Shown here: positions 48,116-59,688 of the stretch, piece after piece
How positions within the stretch are numbered: the first letter of the stretch is position 1
Layout: the number at the start of each line of letters is the position of its first letter
Assembly (NCBI GenBank): GCA_022457155.1
Contig: JAJGOT010000057.1
Span: forward strand, 433,501 to 497,500
Source: Cladopsammia gracilis
Taxonomy: Eukaryota > Cnidaria > Anthozoa > Scleractinia > Dendrophylliidae
DNA length: 64,000 nucleotides
Direction: 5' to 3'
Translations under genes and position numbers: made by a program
The notes under the pieces: generated by a model
The model's database searches: none
Seen by the model: only the letters and a program-made list of their open reading frames with translations
Told to the model about the DNA's origin: nothing

Positions 48116-49881
48116 GATTTCGAATGTGATCCAAATCTCCTCGCAGCACGGCTCAGCAGAGAGTTTGCTGTCCTTCCGGTTTGAAAATGAAATTCGGGGT
48201 CTCTTAGAATCGCTTGCCATTGCCCGTAGCCGTGTCGTTCAAGTCCCGTTTTTAGATATCGGTCCTCCTCGGGGGTGAACAACATTTGTTTTCTTCTCGC
48301 GCCAATTTCAGTGGCTTTGGACGCGCGTTCTGTCTTTAGACTTGCAACCCTTCGTAAAGGCTTGGGCCGCGGTGGTGTTTTGGGGCTCGTTTCGACTTCG
48401 TCCGCAGAAGACATGTCGCCCTTAACGTCATCGTCCTGCTCTTGGGAAGACGTCGATTTGTCCGAAAGCCTCGAGCGCACGTCCATTTCTAACTCCGATC
48501 CCTTGTCGCCGTGCAATCTTTCCAGAAATTCGTGCGCTTTTGTAGCGACCTCGCGCGATCGTTGTTTTTGATAGTGAACTCTTGCCACGACAGAGCTGTG
48601 TTTCTGGTCCTTGGAGATCGCGCTTTGCGCGCTACTGCTGAGATGTTTGGAGCTCTCGGTTTCAACAATTTGTCGATAGCGAGTCGGGTGAACGTACTTG
48701 CCAGTTGCGTCGAAAACTAACTTGCTCATCAGTTCTCCCAGCTTGTTTTGCTGTCCTCCGTTTCTCGTTACTAAAACGTAATCGCAGGTCGGCTTGAGCA
48801 GAGGGCGAATGTGATTGATGTATCCATCCAACACTTGCATGCTAGTGTCGGTCAGGAATAGAGAATCGAAGCCGTATTTGCCCGCCGTTTTGAACATTTT
48901 CTGATCGATAAACCCGCCGTTCGTCTTAGCTTTGTTCACCATCTCGACGGTCAAATACTGATATGTCATTGGGCGCGATCCTTTGACCTTGATGAACAAA
49001 TACACGGCGAGGAATTTGGTGGCAAACGACAAGTCCAACGGGGATACCGTGCCCTGTTTCTCCTTGCACGCGTTCAGCACGCCCTCGTAGCGCGGCAAGA
49101 AACGCGCCACGACTTCCAATAGCTCCTCTAGCGTTGCCCAATGTCCCTTGGCTTCTAAGGCGTCGATATCGAGTTCGCTGGTCCACTGCAATCGCATCAT
49201 TTTGGAAACGGTTTTGCGCACCCTTTTCAGGTACATTTCTGTCGAAGACAGCCCTCTCAAAATGGAGTCCGATGCGCCGTTCACTTTTCGAAAGTCTCCC
49301 AGTTCTGCAATGGCGTCCAAGTAGCCTAGACGTCCTGCGTGCCCGAGCTTCCAGTCGTCTTGCATCGTGTCGACGAATTTAAATAGGAGATTGGGAGAAC
49401 ATAAACTAAAGTCGACGATGTCAAAAGTGAGCTCCTCTTCGTCTTCGCAACAGAATTTGAGAAATTTCAAACACTTGCTGACGATTTGTTGCGCTTGGCG
49501 ATCGCTTTTACAGCCGCCGCCACTGCCGGTTAGCCAGGATGAAAAATATCGAGCAATATCGCTCGACATGTCAAAAGACGCGATTGTTCTGATTTGACGT
49601 CGAGCCTTCTGATCGGCGTCGGCTTCATTTTCCGCGTTGCCTAAACACGCCGCTTCAATCTCAGTGCTGTTTGGCTTTTCGTCGAAATGAAAATACCAAC
49701 GGTGTTTGTTCTTTACGTGTTTTCTACAGCCTCTTTGCGAGGTAAATCCATCGTGATTGCAGGTTTGAAGTGGACAGTGAAAAAGGCCATCAGAATCGTC
49801 TTCTTCTAAGTGAAGCCTCTTTGGTTTGGGCGATGCGTTTGCTAACTTTGACCAGTCGATCTCGTCCTCTCGTTTGTTCAT
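48103..49881 (-). CDS. Crypton-like tyrosine recombinase with C2H2 finger and SANT/Myb domain
   Basis: Intronless, 592 codons from ATG 49881 (MNKREDEIDW). Residues about 36-60 form a C2H2-type finger (C36, C41, H55, H60). The middle is a tyrosine-recombinase fold: first Arg R303 in VKGSRPMTY, a hairpin DYVLVTRNGG, box II HPTR (H398, R401), then KHSSVVARVHY with H428 and the nucleophile Y437 nine residues later, the spacing of classical LGHSS...Y motifs. After an acidic/Ser linker, residues about 532-586 are a SANT/Myb domain (FTPEEDRYLKTGL, GYGQWQAILRD, GRTANSLLSRA). Cryptons are DNA transposons that move through such a recombinase; domesticated ones act as transcription factors. No stops or frameshifts. 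More GC-rich than its surroundings; antisense within the PAN/EGF gene's intron. Confidence 0.85.
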   Translation of the reverse strand: MNKREDEIDWSKLANASPKPKRLHLEEDDSDGLFHCPLQTCNHDGFTSQRGCRKHVKNKHRWYFHFDEKPNSTEIEAACLGNAENEADADQKARRQIRTIASFDMSSDIARYFSSWLTGSGGGCKSDRQAQQIVSKCLKFLKFCCEDEEELTFDIVDFSLCSPNLLFKFVDTMQDDWKLGHAGRLGYLDAIAELGDFRKVNGASDSILRGLSSTEMYLKRVRKTVSKMMRLQWTSELDIDALEAKGHWATLEELLEVVARFLPRYEGVLNACKEKQGTVSPLDLSFATKFLAVYLFIKVKGSRPMTYQYLTVEMVNKAKTNGGFIDQKMFKTAGKYGFDSLFLTDTSMQVLDGYINHIRPLLKPTCDYVLVTRNGGQQNKLGELMSKLVFDATGKYVHPTRYRQIVETESSKHLSSSAQSAISKDQKHSSVVARVHYQKQRSREVATKAHEFLERLHGDKGSELEMDVRSRLSDKSTSSQEQDDDVKGDMSSADEVETSPKTPPRPKPLRRVASLKTERASKATEIGARRKQMLFTPEEDRYLKTGLERHGYGQWQAILRDPEFHFQTGRTANSLLSRAARRFGSHSKSCHK

Positions 49882-49893
49882 CTCTAGCACCAA

Positions 49894-50219
49894 ACGTAGC
49901 TGGAAGATTTTAAAGTTTCTCTCGCGCGGTTACTACATATATTAGCCGACTTGTTTATCCCTCCCGAGAGACATTATTCGATGTTTGGCTAAAAAAAAGC
50001 TTGTTCCTTGTCGCATTATCTCTTGCATGTCCCATTGTTCGCACGAAACAATTAAACAAATTTGTTTTAGGGCCGACACATAACCAAACGGAACAAAAGG
50101 ACAATTCCGAACTTGCACGGACCTGCATGCCCTAATAACGTGATTAAACATGCTGTAGGCAAGCCAGATTGACAGACTAACATCGTGAGCGCGAGTTCCT
50201 GATTGCTAACGCTAAATAG
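49894..50219. other. Upstream region of the recombinase gene
   Basis: About 330 bp between the recombinase start and the GGAAC array. No TATA box or other motif recognised; a promoter role is positional inference only. Confidence 0.3.
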
Positions 50220-51725
50220 GATCCATCGTTCCCATTACTTAAAGCCGTTAAAACAAAATGGAACGCCAGTTCCTGTTCGATTAAAAGCGAAGCTTATTGC
50301 GGTTTAAAAACGGAACAATAGTTCCCATTCAGTTGAAATAGGAACAGTTTGATTAGGAACAAACTTGTTCCTTTGTGACGCTAATAGAGAAGGCTTAATC
50401 GGAACAACTGGTCCTCGTTGTCGAGGTCAACAGCATAATATGCTAGTTAACAGGAACAAAGTATTCCTTATTGGGTTAAGTGGGCAGTCAAATTAGGAAC
50501 ATTTGTTCTCCTTTCTCTCAAAAGGGAACAGATAGAAAAATCGGAACAACCCAAAAAGGACCTTTTGTTCCTAAACAGATGATAACGGAACCAGCTGTTC
50601 CTTTTCACCTCAATAAATAGGAACTTCGTGTTCCTAAGTGCTACAAATAGGAACCATTTGTTCCTTTTCACTTGAGAGTAAATAGGAACACGAGTTCCTA
50701 TTTGCTACAAATAGGAACCATTTGTTCCTTTTCGCCTGAGAGTAAATAGGAACACGAGTTCCTGTTTGTTACAAATAGGAACCATTTGTTCCTTTTCACC
50801 TGAGAGTAAATAGGAACACGAGTTCCTATTTGCTACAAATAGGAACCATTTGTTCCTTTTCACCTGAGAGTTAATAGGAACACGAGTTCCTATTTGCTAC
50901 AAATAGGAACCATTTGTTCCTTTTCACCTGAGTAAATAGGAACACGAGTTCCTATTTGCTACAAATAGGAACCATTTGTTCCTTTTCACCTGAGTAAATA
51001 GGAACAAGAGTTCCTATTTGCTACAAATAGGAACCATTTGTTCCTTTTCACCCGAGAGTAAATAGGAACACGAAGTTCCTATTTGCTACAAATAGGAACC
51101 ATTTGTTCCTTTTCACCTGAGAGTAAATAGGAACACGAGTTCCTATTGGCTACAAATAGGAACCATTTGTTCCTTTTCACCTGAGTAAATAGGAACACGA
51201 GTTCCTATTTGCTACAAATAGGAACCATTTGTTCCTTTTCACCTGAGAGTAAATAGGAACACGAGTTCCTATTTGCTACAAATAGGAACCATTTGTTCCT
51301 TTTCACCTGAGTAAATAGGAACACGAAGTTCCTATTTGCTACAAATAGGAACCATTTGTTCCTTTTCACCTGAGTAAATAGGAACACGAAGTTCCTATTT
51401 GCTACAAATAGGAACCATTTGTTCCTTTTCACCTGAGTAAATAGGAACACGAAGTTCCTATTTACTACAAATAGGAACCATTTGTTCCTTTTCACCTGAG
51501 TAAATAGGAACACGAAGTTCCTATTTACCACAAATAGGAACCAGTTGTTCCTTTTCACCTGAATAAATAGGAACTTCGTGTTCCCAAGTACAACAAAAGG
51601 AACAATTTGTTCCGAATTTGCAAATCTTTGTTCCTTTTAAGTATTTGCGAAGGAACAAAAGTTCCTTTTTGTACAAATTTAATTTGTTCCTAAAGTAACA
51701 AAAGGAACAAAAAGCAAAAATAAGC
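50220..51725. repeat. ~60-bp array of GGAAC...GTTCC palindromes
   Basis: About 16 regular units (50640-51560) of AATAGGAACCATTTGTTCCT, TTTCACCTGAG and AATAGGAACACGAGTTCCTA. Diverged half-units extend to both sides. Each unit has two inverted pairs, GGAACCATTTGTTCC and GGAACACGAGTTCC. The frame across it is a repeat artefact. Confidence 0.95.
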
Positions 51726-51898
51726 GGAACACTTGATTTTTGAAAAACCTCTTATATTTTGAGTCGCATCACTTAAAATCCTAAGTTGAAAATGTTTTAC
51801 TGTGAAGAGTAGCCCAATAAGACCTAGCACAAAATACCAAGTTAAAATGTTGTGTTTAAAGCCAAAATTCTTGCTATCATTACTTTTGGGGAATGTAT

Positions 51899-52080
51899 AT
51901 GATGATGATGATGATGATTAAAATTACTCGCTTGGTGAATGTTGTAATGATAATTATAATGATAGTGACGACGATAATGACGATGATGATGATGATGACG
52001 GTGATGATGATGATGATGATGATGATAATGACAATGACGGTGATGGTGACGATGATAACGATTATGACGCTGGTGTTGGT
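51899..52080. repeat. Degenerate (GAT)n microsatellite
   Basis: GATGAT/GACGAT repeats in the intron before the EGF exon. Confidence 0.9.
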
Positions 52081-52315
52081 GATTATATTATATAATAGTG
52101 ATGGTAAATATGGTGATTACTGTTATTATTACGAAGGCACAATATTTAGGTTTAGTGGTCTTAGTGCGTATGTTACAGCTGATGCTGAAACACTTGACTA
52201 TACTCCCCTTTGACATTGAATAACTAAACCAAACTTAGCAACTTAACTCCCAATATCTTGCTTTGACTGATTCCACAGGAGCATAATATTTACAATTGTG
52301 TTTTTTTGCAATCAG

Positions 52316-52430
52316 AATCTTTGCGCCACCTACCCCTGCCTTAACAACGGCAAGTGTTATTCGGGATATACTGACAAAAAATACTTATGCGAGTGCCCAT
52401 CTGGCTACACAGGAGAAAACTGCGAGAAAG
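52316..52430 (+). CDS. EGF-like exon of the PAN/EGF gene
   Basis: Acceptor TTTTTTTGCAATCAG, donor AAAG|GTAAAA; 115 bp, phase 0 in and phase 1 out. Encodes NLCATYPCLNNGKC, a short loop, then CECPSGYTGENCEK: six cysteines in the classic EGF order with no calcium-binding consensus. The phases link the PAN exon (phase 0 out) to the calcium-binding EGF exons (phase 1 in). Confidence 0.85.
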
Positions 52431-52546
52431 GTAAAAGCCATCCTAAACAGTAATTTTAACGATATAATCGTATACTTATGATTTATATCTTGATTCGAGC
52501 CCCAGTTATCTTAAAATATATCTATCTATTGTTATGAGTAAAATAA

Positions 52547-52623
52547 AATTGTATTGTATTGTATTGTATTGTATTGTATTGTATTGTATTGTATTGTATT
52601 GTATTGTATTGTATTGTATTGTA
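52547..52623. repeat. (ATTGT)n microsatellite
   Basis: About 15 GTATT/ATTGT units directly before the LINE sequence; possibly the tail of an older element. Confidence 0.97.
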
Positions 52624-54197
52624 CTGACTGGGAAAATAGTCATGTATCTGTGTTACATAGAACTACAAACTAACACTAAGAACATCATATGCGGGATTGT
52701 CTACAGGCAGCATAACAATCCAGAAGCTTTTCTTAACTATGTTTCATCTACTCTTGAACAGCTGAGCAGCAGTAACAAAACCATTTATTTCCTTGGGGAC
52801 TTTAATATAGATCTGTTAAAATATGAGTCCTGTTCCTTCAGAGCCAGAATTTACTCGAAACTATTCAGAGTTTATCTTTTTTGCCCACAACCGATAAACC
52901 AACCAGAGTCCACGGAAATTCGGCCACCTTAATTGATAATATATTTACCAATAATCTTAATGAATTTTTGACAAGTGGAAATATCGTATCGGATGTAAGT
53001 GATCATTTTGTGTAGGTTTGTCTTTCTACTTCCCATTGTGAGGCGTACAAAACACAGTCAACCAAATAAGTAAGAGATTATTCACGATTCAGTGAGAACC
53101 AATTTTTAATGGAGTTATCGGAAATTAACTGGAATGAAGTTTGCGATAAGCCGGATACCAACTTAGTGTTTTCGGCCTTTTACAATAAAATCAATAAAGT
53201 AGTGAACAAGCATGCCCCAATGAAAAACAGCTCCAAAAGGAAGTTTAAAATTCTTTCCAAACCTTGGATAACAAAAGGCTTAATGACCTCAATAAGAATA
53301 AAAAATAATCTTTTCCTAAACGACGATACTGACAAATATAGGATCTATCGTAATAAACTGACAACACTAATTCGATTAACTAAAAAGAACTACTATCACC
53401 ATTATTTTACGTCAACATTATTTGATATTAAGCAAACGTGGAACGGGATTAATTCGCTGATATTTCGCAACAGAAATAAAGTAAATAAAATAAACAGTCT
53501 CAAAACCAGTAAAAACAATAAATTAACATGCAACCATAAAGAAATAAGTAATACAATGAATAACTATTTTGCAAACGTTGGCCACAAATTAGCCAGCGCC
53601 ATACCCCCTGTGGAAAAATGTTTCAATCATTTTCTAGATCCACCGGTACTTAATACGTTCAGTTTTGAACCAGTTACTCCAAGTGACATTGTGAGTGAAA
53701 TCAGTCTGTTATCAAATAATAAAGCCTATGGGCTTTATCCGTGTCCTATTAAACTTCTTAAAATGGGTAAATATATTATAAGTCAACCTTAAGCAAATAT
53801 TTTTAACCAATCTATCTCATGTGGAATTTATCCAGATAAACTTAAACTTGCTAAAATGTATAATTCCCGTTTTAAGGCAGATGATGCCACGGAGGCAGGA
53901 AACTATCGCCCCATCTCCCGTCTGTCTGTTTATAACAGAATTTTTGAAAAACTTATCTTTACTAGACTCAGTAAATTTATTGACAAATATGACATCCTAT
54001 TTTGCCTCACAATACTTGACAATACTTTCGTACTAAATATAATACCCAACACGCAATACTTGATATTATTAACACATGGACCAAGGAAAATACACGTGTG
54101 GAATTTTTATTGATCTTAAAAAAGCGTTGAATCATAGTATTCTTTTATCTAAACTCTACAATTACGGTATCAGGGGTGTTGTGCATGACTAGTTTAA

Positions 54198-56829
54198 CCC
54201 TCGGACGTACAAGGGCGGGGGGGGGGAGGGGGGGGGCACAAAGTGCCCGCGGTAACTTTCAACATTCATAACTTCTTTAATATGTATTCAAACGCCATCA
54301 AACTTTGTGACTTTTCCTAAAATTTATCTGGCAACAATTTGATATGACAATTTATTGATCACGTGACTTGATGTTTCCATGGCAACAAGATTTTGACAGC
54401 CATGTTTTTCAAAATTTGCATATTTGTACCTTTGAATGAAGAAAAACAATGTTTATTGCTATAACTTTTACATTTTTACGTCATTTAGCGTTTATTGCTG
54501 CCGGCAGGCAGTCTACTAATCGTGTAGGCTTGTAGAATCGAGAATCTCTGTCCTTCTGTCCTTCTGTCTGTCTCGGTTTTCCGATAGTAACAATGAAATA
54601 TTGTTTGAGAACCAATCAAGAGCGGTAGAAGATCTACGAAACCGTCGGCAGTCTCGGGAGAGCCTCGGCATCCAATCAAAACAAAGTAATGACAAGCCGA
54701 CTCGAGCATGCATAGGCGATGCACGACTAAGCTGTTTCTGTTTCGACGCCATATTGGACTGGTTTTCAAGCTGTTTTGCATGTCCATTCGACTTGGTAAT
54801 GTCTAAAAGTACGCTGGAAATCAGTTAAACATGGACAAAGGTTCTTCTCAGGGCCAACGTAGTTGCTGGATCTCTGTTGAACAAGACGCTGTTGGAGCGT
54901 ATACATGTACTTAGCTTGGGCGTCGTTGTATTATTGTTAGGCATATTGGAAAATAAGCCTACATGTCTTGGGAATCTGCTAAGGAATCTGCATGCACGTT
55001 AGTTCACGATTTGATAATAGGTAGTATTGGAATAGCGTGAGCACGCTAACAAAGAAGCGCGTTAACCTTCAAAAACAAGAAGACGGAAACGTGCGAGATC
55101 GCACGCAAATTATTAAAATAGCGTGTCCACTGTGTCAGAATCTTTCAGTTTTATATTTTGTCTGGTCCGGAACCGCGGTCAAAACAACTTTTCAAATTGA
55201 GAGTTTTGCTGGAAGTATTCCAGCCATCATTATAATAAATTTTGAATGAAACTTATAAATTTAATCAAAGTTAACGACAGAAGTGATAATTTAGGGCGAG
55301 AGAAACAAATTTAGCCCTTTCTATATTTTTTCAGTTGAGGTAAAAATGCTTCAATTTGCATAATGTGAAAAGTAATTTGAAACCTTCCAAATAACGCAAC
55401 GCATCTTGCAAAATATATCCAATTTTTAATATTCCTCCGTGTCCGAAACAAAGAAAAGAAAATTAAATGAAAAAGGTGATCACTTTGAGGTTATTTTCGC
55501 TCGAGAAACATTCACCTGATTCACTAGCGCAAGCGAAACTCGCAAGAAACGATCATTGTTTACATCCTCATCGGCGGTGAATTTTTGCACCCGAGGCTGT
55601 TTTGTTCCTCCAACTTCACGACTATAAAAATTCATGAAAGGCAAACAACCGAAAGAAGTGAAATAAATTGGGATTCCAATGACGCTTATATTTCTTCCTT
55701 CGCTGTCCAGTGTTCACTTTTTATTAAACAAACGTTATGTTTTCGTCTATAAAATCTGACGCGGATGATTCGAGAATCGGGAAAATAACCAGCACGAAAT
55801 CAAGACAAATAGACTATTTACATGTGGGAAAAATCTGAGACCTTCCGGAATGCACAGAACTAAAGGATTTTTGCCAAATTCCACGGCGATGGCGTAAATT
55901 TGATTTATGCCAACCCGACGTTTTCAAGATTCTTATCCAGCTTAACCAGCATCTCGCAATGAGGCAGCACTTCACTTCCAATATGGAACTACTAGTTTAT
56001 TAGTTTTGATTAATTTTGCGTCAATTTGGATGGTTTTTAAGAGGTTTAAAAAAATTTCAGAAATCCAAGATGGCGGATCCAAAGATGGCGGCCGTATAAC
56101 TAATTACCTAATAACTACGTCATGTGACGTCATCATTCCATTGTGCGGACCGCAAAGGAGACAGCTTTGGACGTACTATGTACCCTCTAGGTTTCATTGT
56201 CATAGCCTTAATTTTGTTGAAGTTACGAGGGGGGGGGGGGGGGGGAGCACAATTCGTAACTTCAGGCTCAGGAACTCAAAAAAAGCCCAAGGCCGAATAG
56301 GGTTAAGGTTTTTCTCCGATATTTTCAAGACCATTTAAGATTAGCCCATGCCGTTTTTGGTAGCTGTTCAATTATCCTTGATTATAACTGGTTGTTATGA
56401 TAACGAGATATGACGTCATAAGTAACATGTGGTCAACCCATTTTTGAAGAGAAAAGCGTGTTTTTCACATTTTTTCCGCGAAAAAACATATAAAATGACA
56501 CCAAAAGCATCAAAATGTTTGATTGTATGTTATTTTGCAACTCTAGCAGACAATATTTGCAATTTCCGAATTTTTCTGATAAATCTAAATTTTTAGTAAA
56601 ATGCAAGATGGCGGCCACCTTGGCGGCCATTTTGGATGACGTCACGGACCCCAGCAGCGCCCCAACCCATAATATTTACCTTATCTTGTAGAGCACATCG
56701 CGGGCTATCTATTAGATGTAAAATATTTCCGTAATATTGCAACATCGCAAAAACCCAAGCGGGGGGGGGTTGCAACAACCCTCCTCTTGTACCACGGTTG
56801 GGGTATAAGTTTGCGTGTACGTCCGAGGG
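54198..56829. mobile_element. piggyBac-like non-autonomous element with TTAA target site
   Basis: TTAA at 54194-54197 and 56830-56833 flank inverted ends CCCTCGGACGTACA...TGTACGTCCGAGGG. The TTAA duplication and CCC start are hallmarks of piggyBac-type elements. 2.6 kb, with G runs near the left end, near 56230 and near 56760. No transposase frame. Removing it rejoins the LINE reading frame. Related sequence at 27830-28190. Confidence 0.8.
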
Positions 56830-56850
56830 TTAAATCATACCTAACAAACC

Positions 56851-56854
<4 letters not shown>

Positions 56855-56920
<66 letters not shown>

Positions 56921-57285
56921 CTTTATTAACGTGCCAGTCCAAATCTAGCAGAGGGGATTCCACACTGCTAATAGGGGACACCTAACTATCTAAAATATAA
57001 TCCAAAAAATACAAAAACAAATCAATAAAAATTTGAGACCAAAATCTACTAAGTCTAGAATTAGAAACTACTCATTGATAACATAAACACCTCAAAACTC
57101 TAATTTTATTATACTAATTATCAAAATTCTAAAAAATCTTGTAATTAAAAATGTAATTAAGAAAATTTAAAATCATGAATTGCAAAGGTAACAGCCACTA
57201 CATCCATCCAAGATGTCACTCAAATCAAGACTTCGTATCCGGGTCTTAAACTGCGTAAGACTGGTAGCCGATCTGTCTGTGCTTG
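56855..57285 (-). mobile_element. 5'-truncated retroelement tail inserted in the LINE
   Basis: Flanked by a 7-bp duplication ACCGTAA (56848-56854 and 57286-57292). Read on the minus strand it ends CACGTTAATAAAGTCA followed by (TTA)n of about 27 units, the form of a LINE or SINE 3' end. Removing it rejoins the RT frame (YLTNR then KQTTL). Confidence 0.75.
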
Positions 57286-58157
57286 ACCGTAAACAAACAA
57301 CACTTGTTAATTACACTATATCAAACCAAGAACTAACACTCTGTGAGGTCCCACAGGGTTCAGTACTTGGACCACTTTTATTCCTCCTGTACATTAATGA
57401 TATTCACAAACCAAGCTGTGTGCTCAAATTTTATTTGTTTGCCGATGACACTAGCATGTTGTATGCTAATAAAAACTTACGCAAACTTGAAATCCAAATT
57501 AACACTGAACTTGGAAATCTTTGTGATTGGCTGAAGGCCAATAAGCTATCACTTAATATTAAGAAATCTAACTTTTTAATTTTTCATCCGCGTCAAAAAT
57601 CCTTACCATTTATGCCACGTATTACTGTTCTTGATAATGAAACAAATTCACACAAACTTCTCGAGATGAAGGAATATGCTAAATACCTAGGAGTTTAGTA
57701 TTGATGCTGATCTCTCCTGGAAACACCATATTAAGCACATATCGGGAAAAATCAGTAAATGCGTTGGTGTTATAGCAAAGTTAAGACATTTTGTTCCTTG
57801 TCAAACGCTCTTGACTATCTTTCAAGCCCTAATTTCGCCCTATCTAACCTATGGTATATGTGCTTGGGGCCAAGGTGCTAAAGTTCATACAAATAAATTA
57901 TTGATTCCTCAGAAAAGAGCTCTTCGATTGATATTTTTCGCTAAACCTACGGACGATGCCATTCCGTTCTTCCAGCAAACGAGGACTCTACCATTAACCT
58001 TTTTAAATTTTGAACGTCTTTCGCTGTTGATGCATGACGTTTATCACCAAACTGTTCCAAGTAATCTGAGAAGTATGTTCAGACTAACGACCGATGTACA
58101 TAACTATAGAAACAGGTCTGCATCAAACCAAAATTATTATGTTGAGTACTCCCGAAC

Positions 58158-59200
58158 CACCCTGGATCCAGAGGTCCGTTCTCTGAATATCATGAGTGAA
58201 ATTAACCGCATAAACGGTTAGAAGAAGCTCGCGAGACGGACCTCTGGTCACTCGAATATACAACCTCATTTCCATGCGAGGATCTAGTTCAGAATCTGAA
58301 CTAGGTCGCTGATTGGTTACTCCTACTTGTTTCCAGACTCTACCGGGAGTTAACGATGCAACAGCAACTTCGATTGGCTGGACCAAAACAATTCGCAACG
58401 GGCGCGTGAAAAACCGGTTTCCCAAAGTGAAGCCACACAAACAACAATGGCGGACTTAGATAGAGATCGCGGCTTTTTGCGATCTTTTAGAAACGCTGTG
58501 GATTACTCTTTAGTATCCAAATTTTCAAAATATCAGAGAACTAATTTATTCAGCGCAAGGATGTCTTGAAAAGAGGTGTTGACAGGCCAGACACGACTTA
58601 TTAATTCGTGTTATCGTGGAGTGTGACCTTTAGAGTTTTGTTTGAACGAGGAAAATTTTTATCTCTAGCACGGAGGCGTTCTTTGGAGTTGCAGGTATTC
58701 TCGCTGAAAGATTTCGCTGACCACTGGTAGGTGACAGGAAGAGAAATAGGTGTACTGGATTAATTGCGTGCGGATATCAAGGATTCTTTGTTTGTTAACT
58801 CTCTCGCCTTTGAAAACGGTTGTATCCAGAAAGTTTACTTCTTTGTCTGAGATTAATGTTTGTTTGCAAGGACAATAAAATCTTCTATCTCCTTTTTCTC
58901 GACACTCTACAGTGAAAAAATGTCATCGATGTATCTTTTTTGATTTAATATTTCTGTCTCGACCGCGTTTTAAACATGTCAGCTGTTAGATTTAAATGTA
59001 AACAAACAGACACGCGTTGGTCCCCAAGGTTTAAAACCGGTTTGGTGAGATATCCGATCCACAAATCGCATGGAAATGAGGTTGTGTACTCGAGTGCCCA
59101 GAGGTTTTTATTTTTTCTCGGCGCGTTGCGCCTCGTTGTCGCGGCTTCGCCGCTCAAACTCGCCGTTTTCACTAAAAAATAAAAACCTCTGGCACCCAGG
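58158..59200. mobile_element. TIR miniature transposon inserted in the LINE C-terminus
   Basis: GTACTCCCGAAC at 58146-58157 and 59201-59212 is an 11-12-bp target duplication. The ends are CACCCTGGATCCAGAGG and CCTCTGGCACCCAGG. A second inverted pair lies inside (CTCATTTCCATGCGA at 58265 with TCGCATGGAAATGAG at 59066), and a 100-bp hairpin-like segment lies at 59100-59190. No transposase. TSD length is closest to Mutator-type elements. Confidence 0.7.
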
Positions 59201-59634
59201 GTACTCCCGAACGGAAAAAAATGAAAAACTCATTTGCGAGAACTGGTGCTATGATATGGAACGGACTAACTAAATCTCTTAAATCGTTTAGGAAATCTCA
59301 ATTCAAATCGAAAATCAAACAAATTCTTCTGGAGATTCTTCAGAAAACAGACGATTATATTGTAATTTAACGATCTATGATTGTAATTTTTATGTGTTTA
59401 TAGAGGATATTATGATGTAAGATAGTGTTTTTTTATTATTATTAATCTTATTAGTAATATTTAAACCACTATAGTGTAACAGTTTTGCCACTATATATAT
59501 ATTATATATTTTTGTTATCATTCAGATTAGATTATGTGCACGGCATGTCTGAAAATCAGTTTCACTGAGCCGTTTTACCATGTTTAATTAAAGTTAATTG
59601 AAAGTTAAAGTTAATTGATTGATTGATAAAGTTA

Positions 59635-59685
<51 letters not shown>

Positions 59686-59688
<3 letters not shown>

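Noticed and set aside
51205..51558. 117-codon frame with repeated KRNKWFLFV
   Set aside because: The frame is a by-product of the GGAAC minisatellite; unit length happens to keep a frame open in part of the array.
50640..51560. Regular repeats with short intervals, CRISPR-like at first sight
   Set aside because: The whole ~60-bp unit repeats, including the would-be spacers, and the setting is an animal intron. It is a minisatellite.
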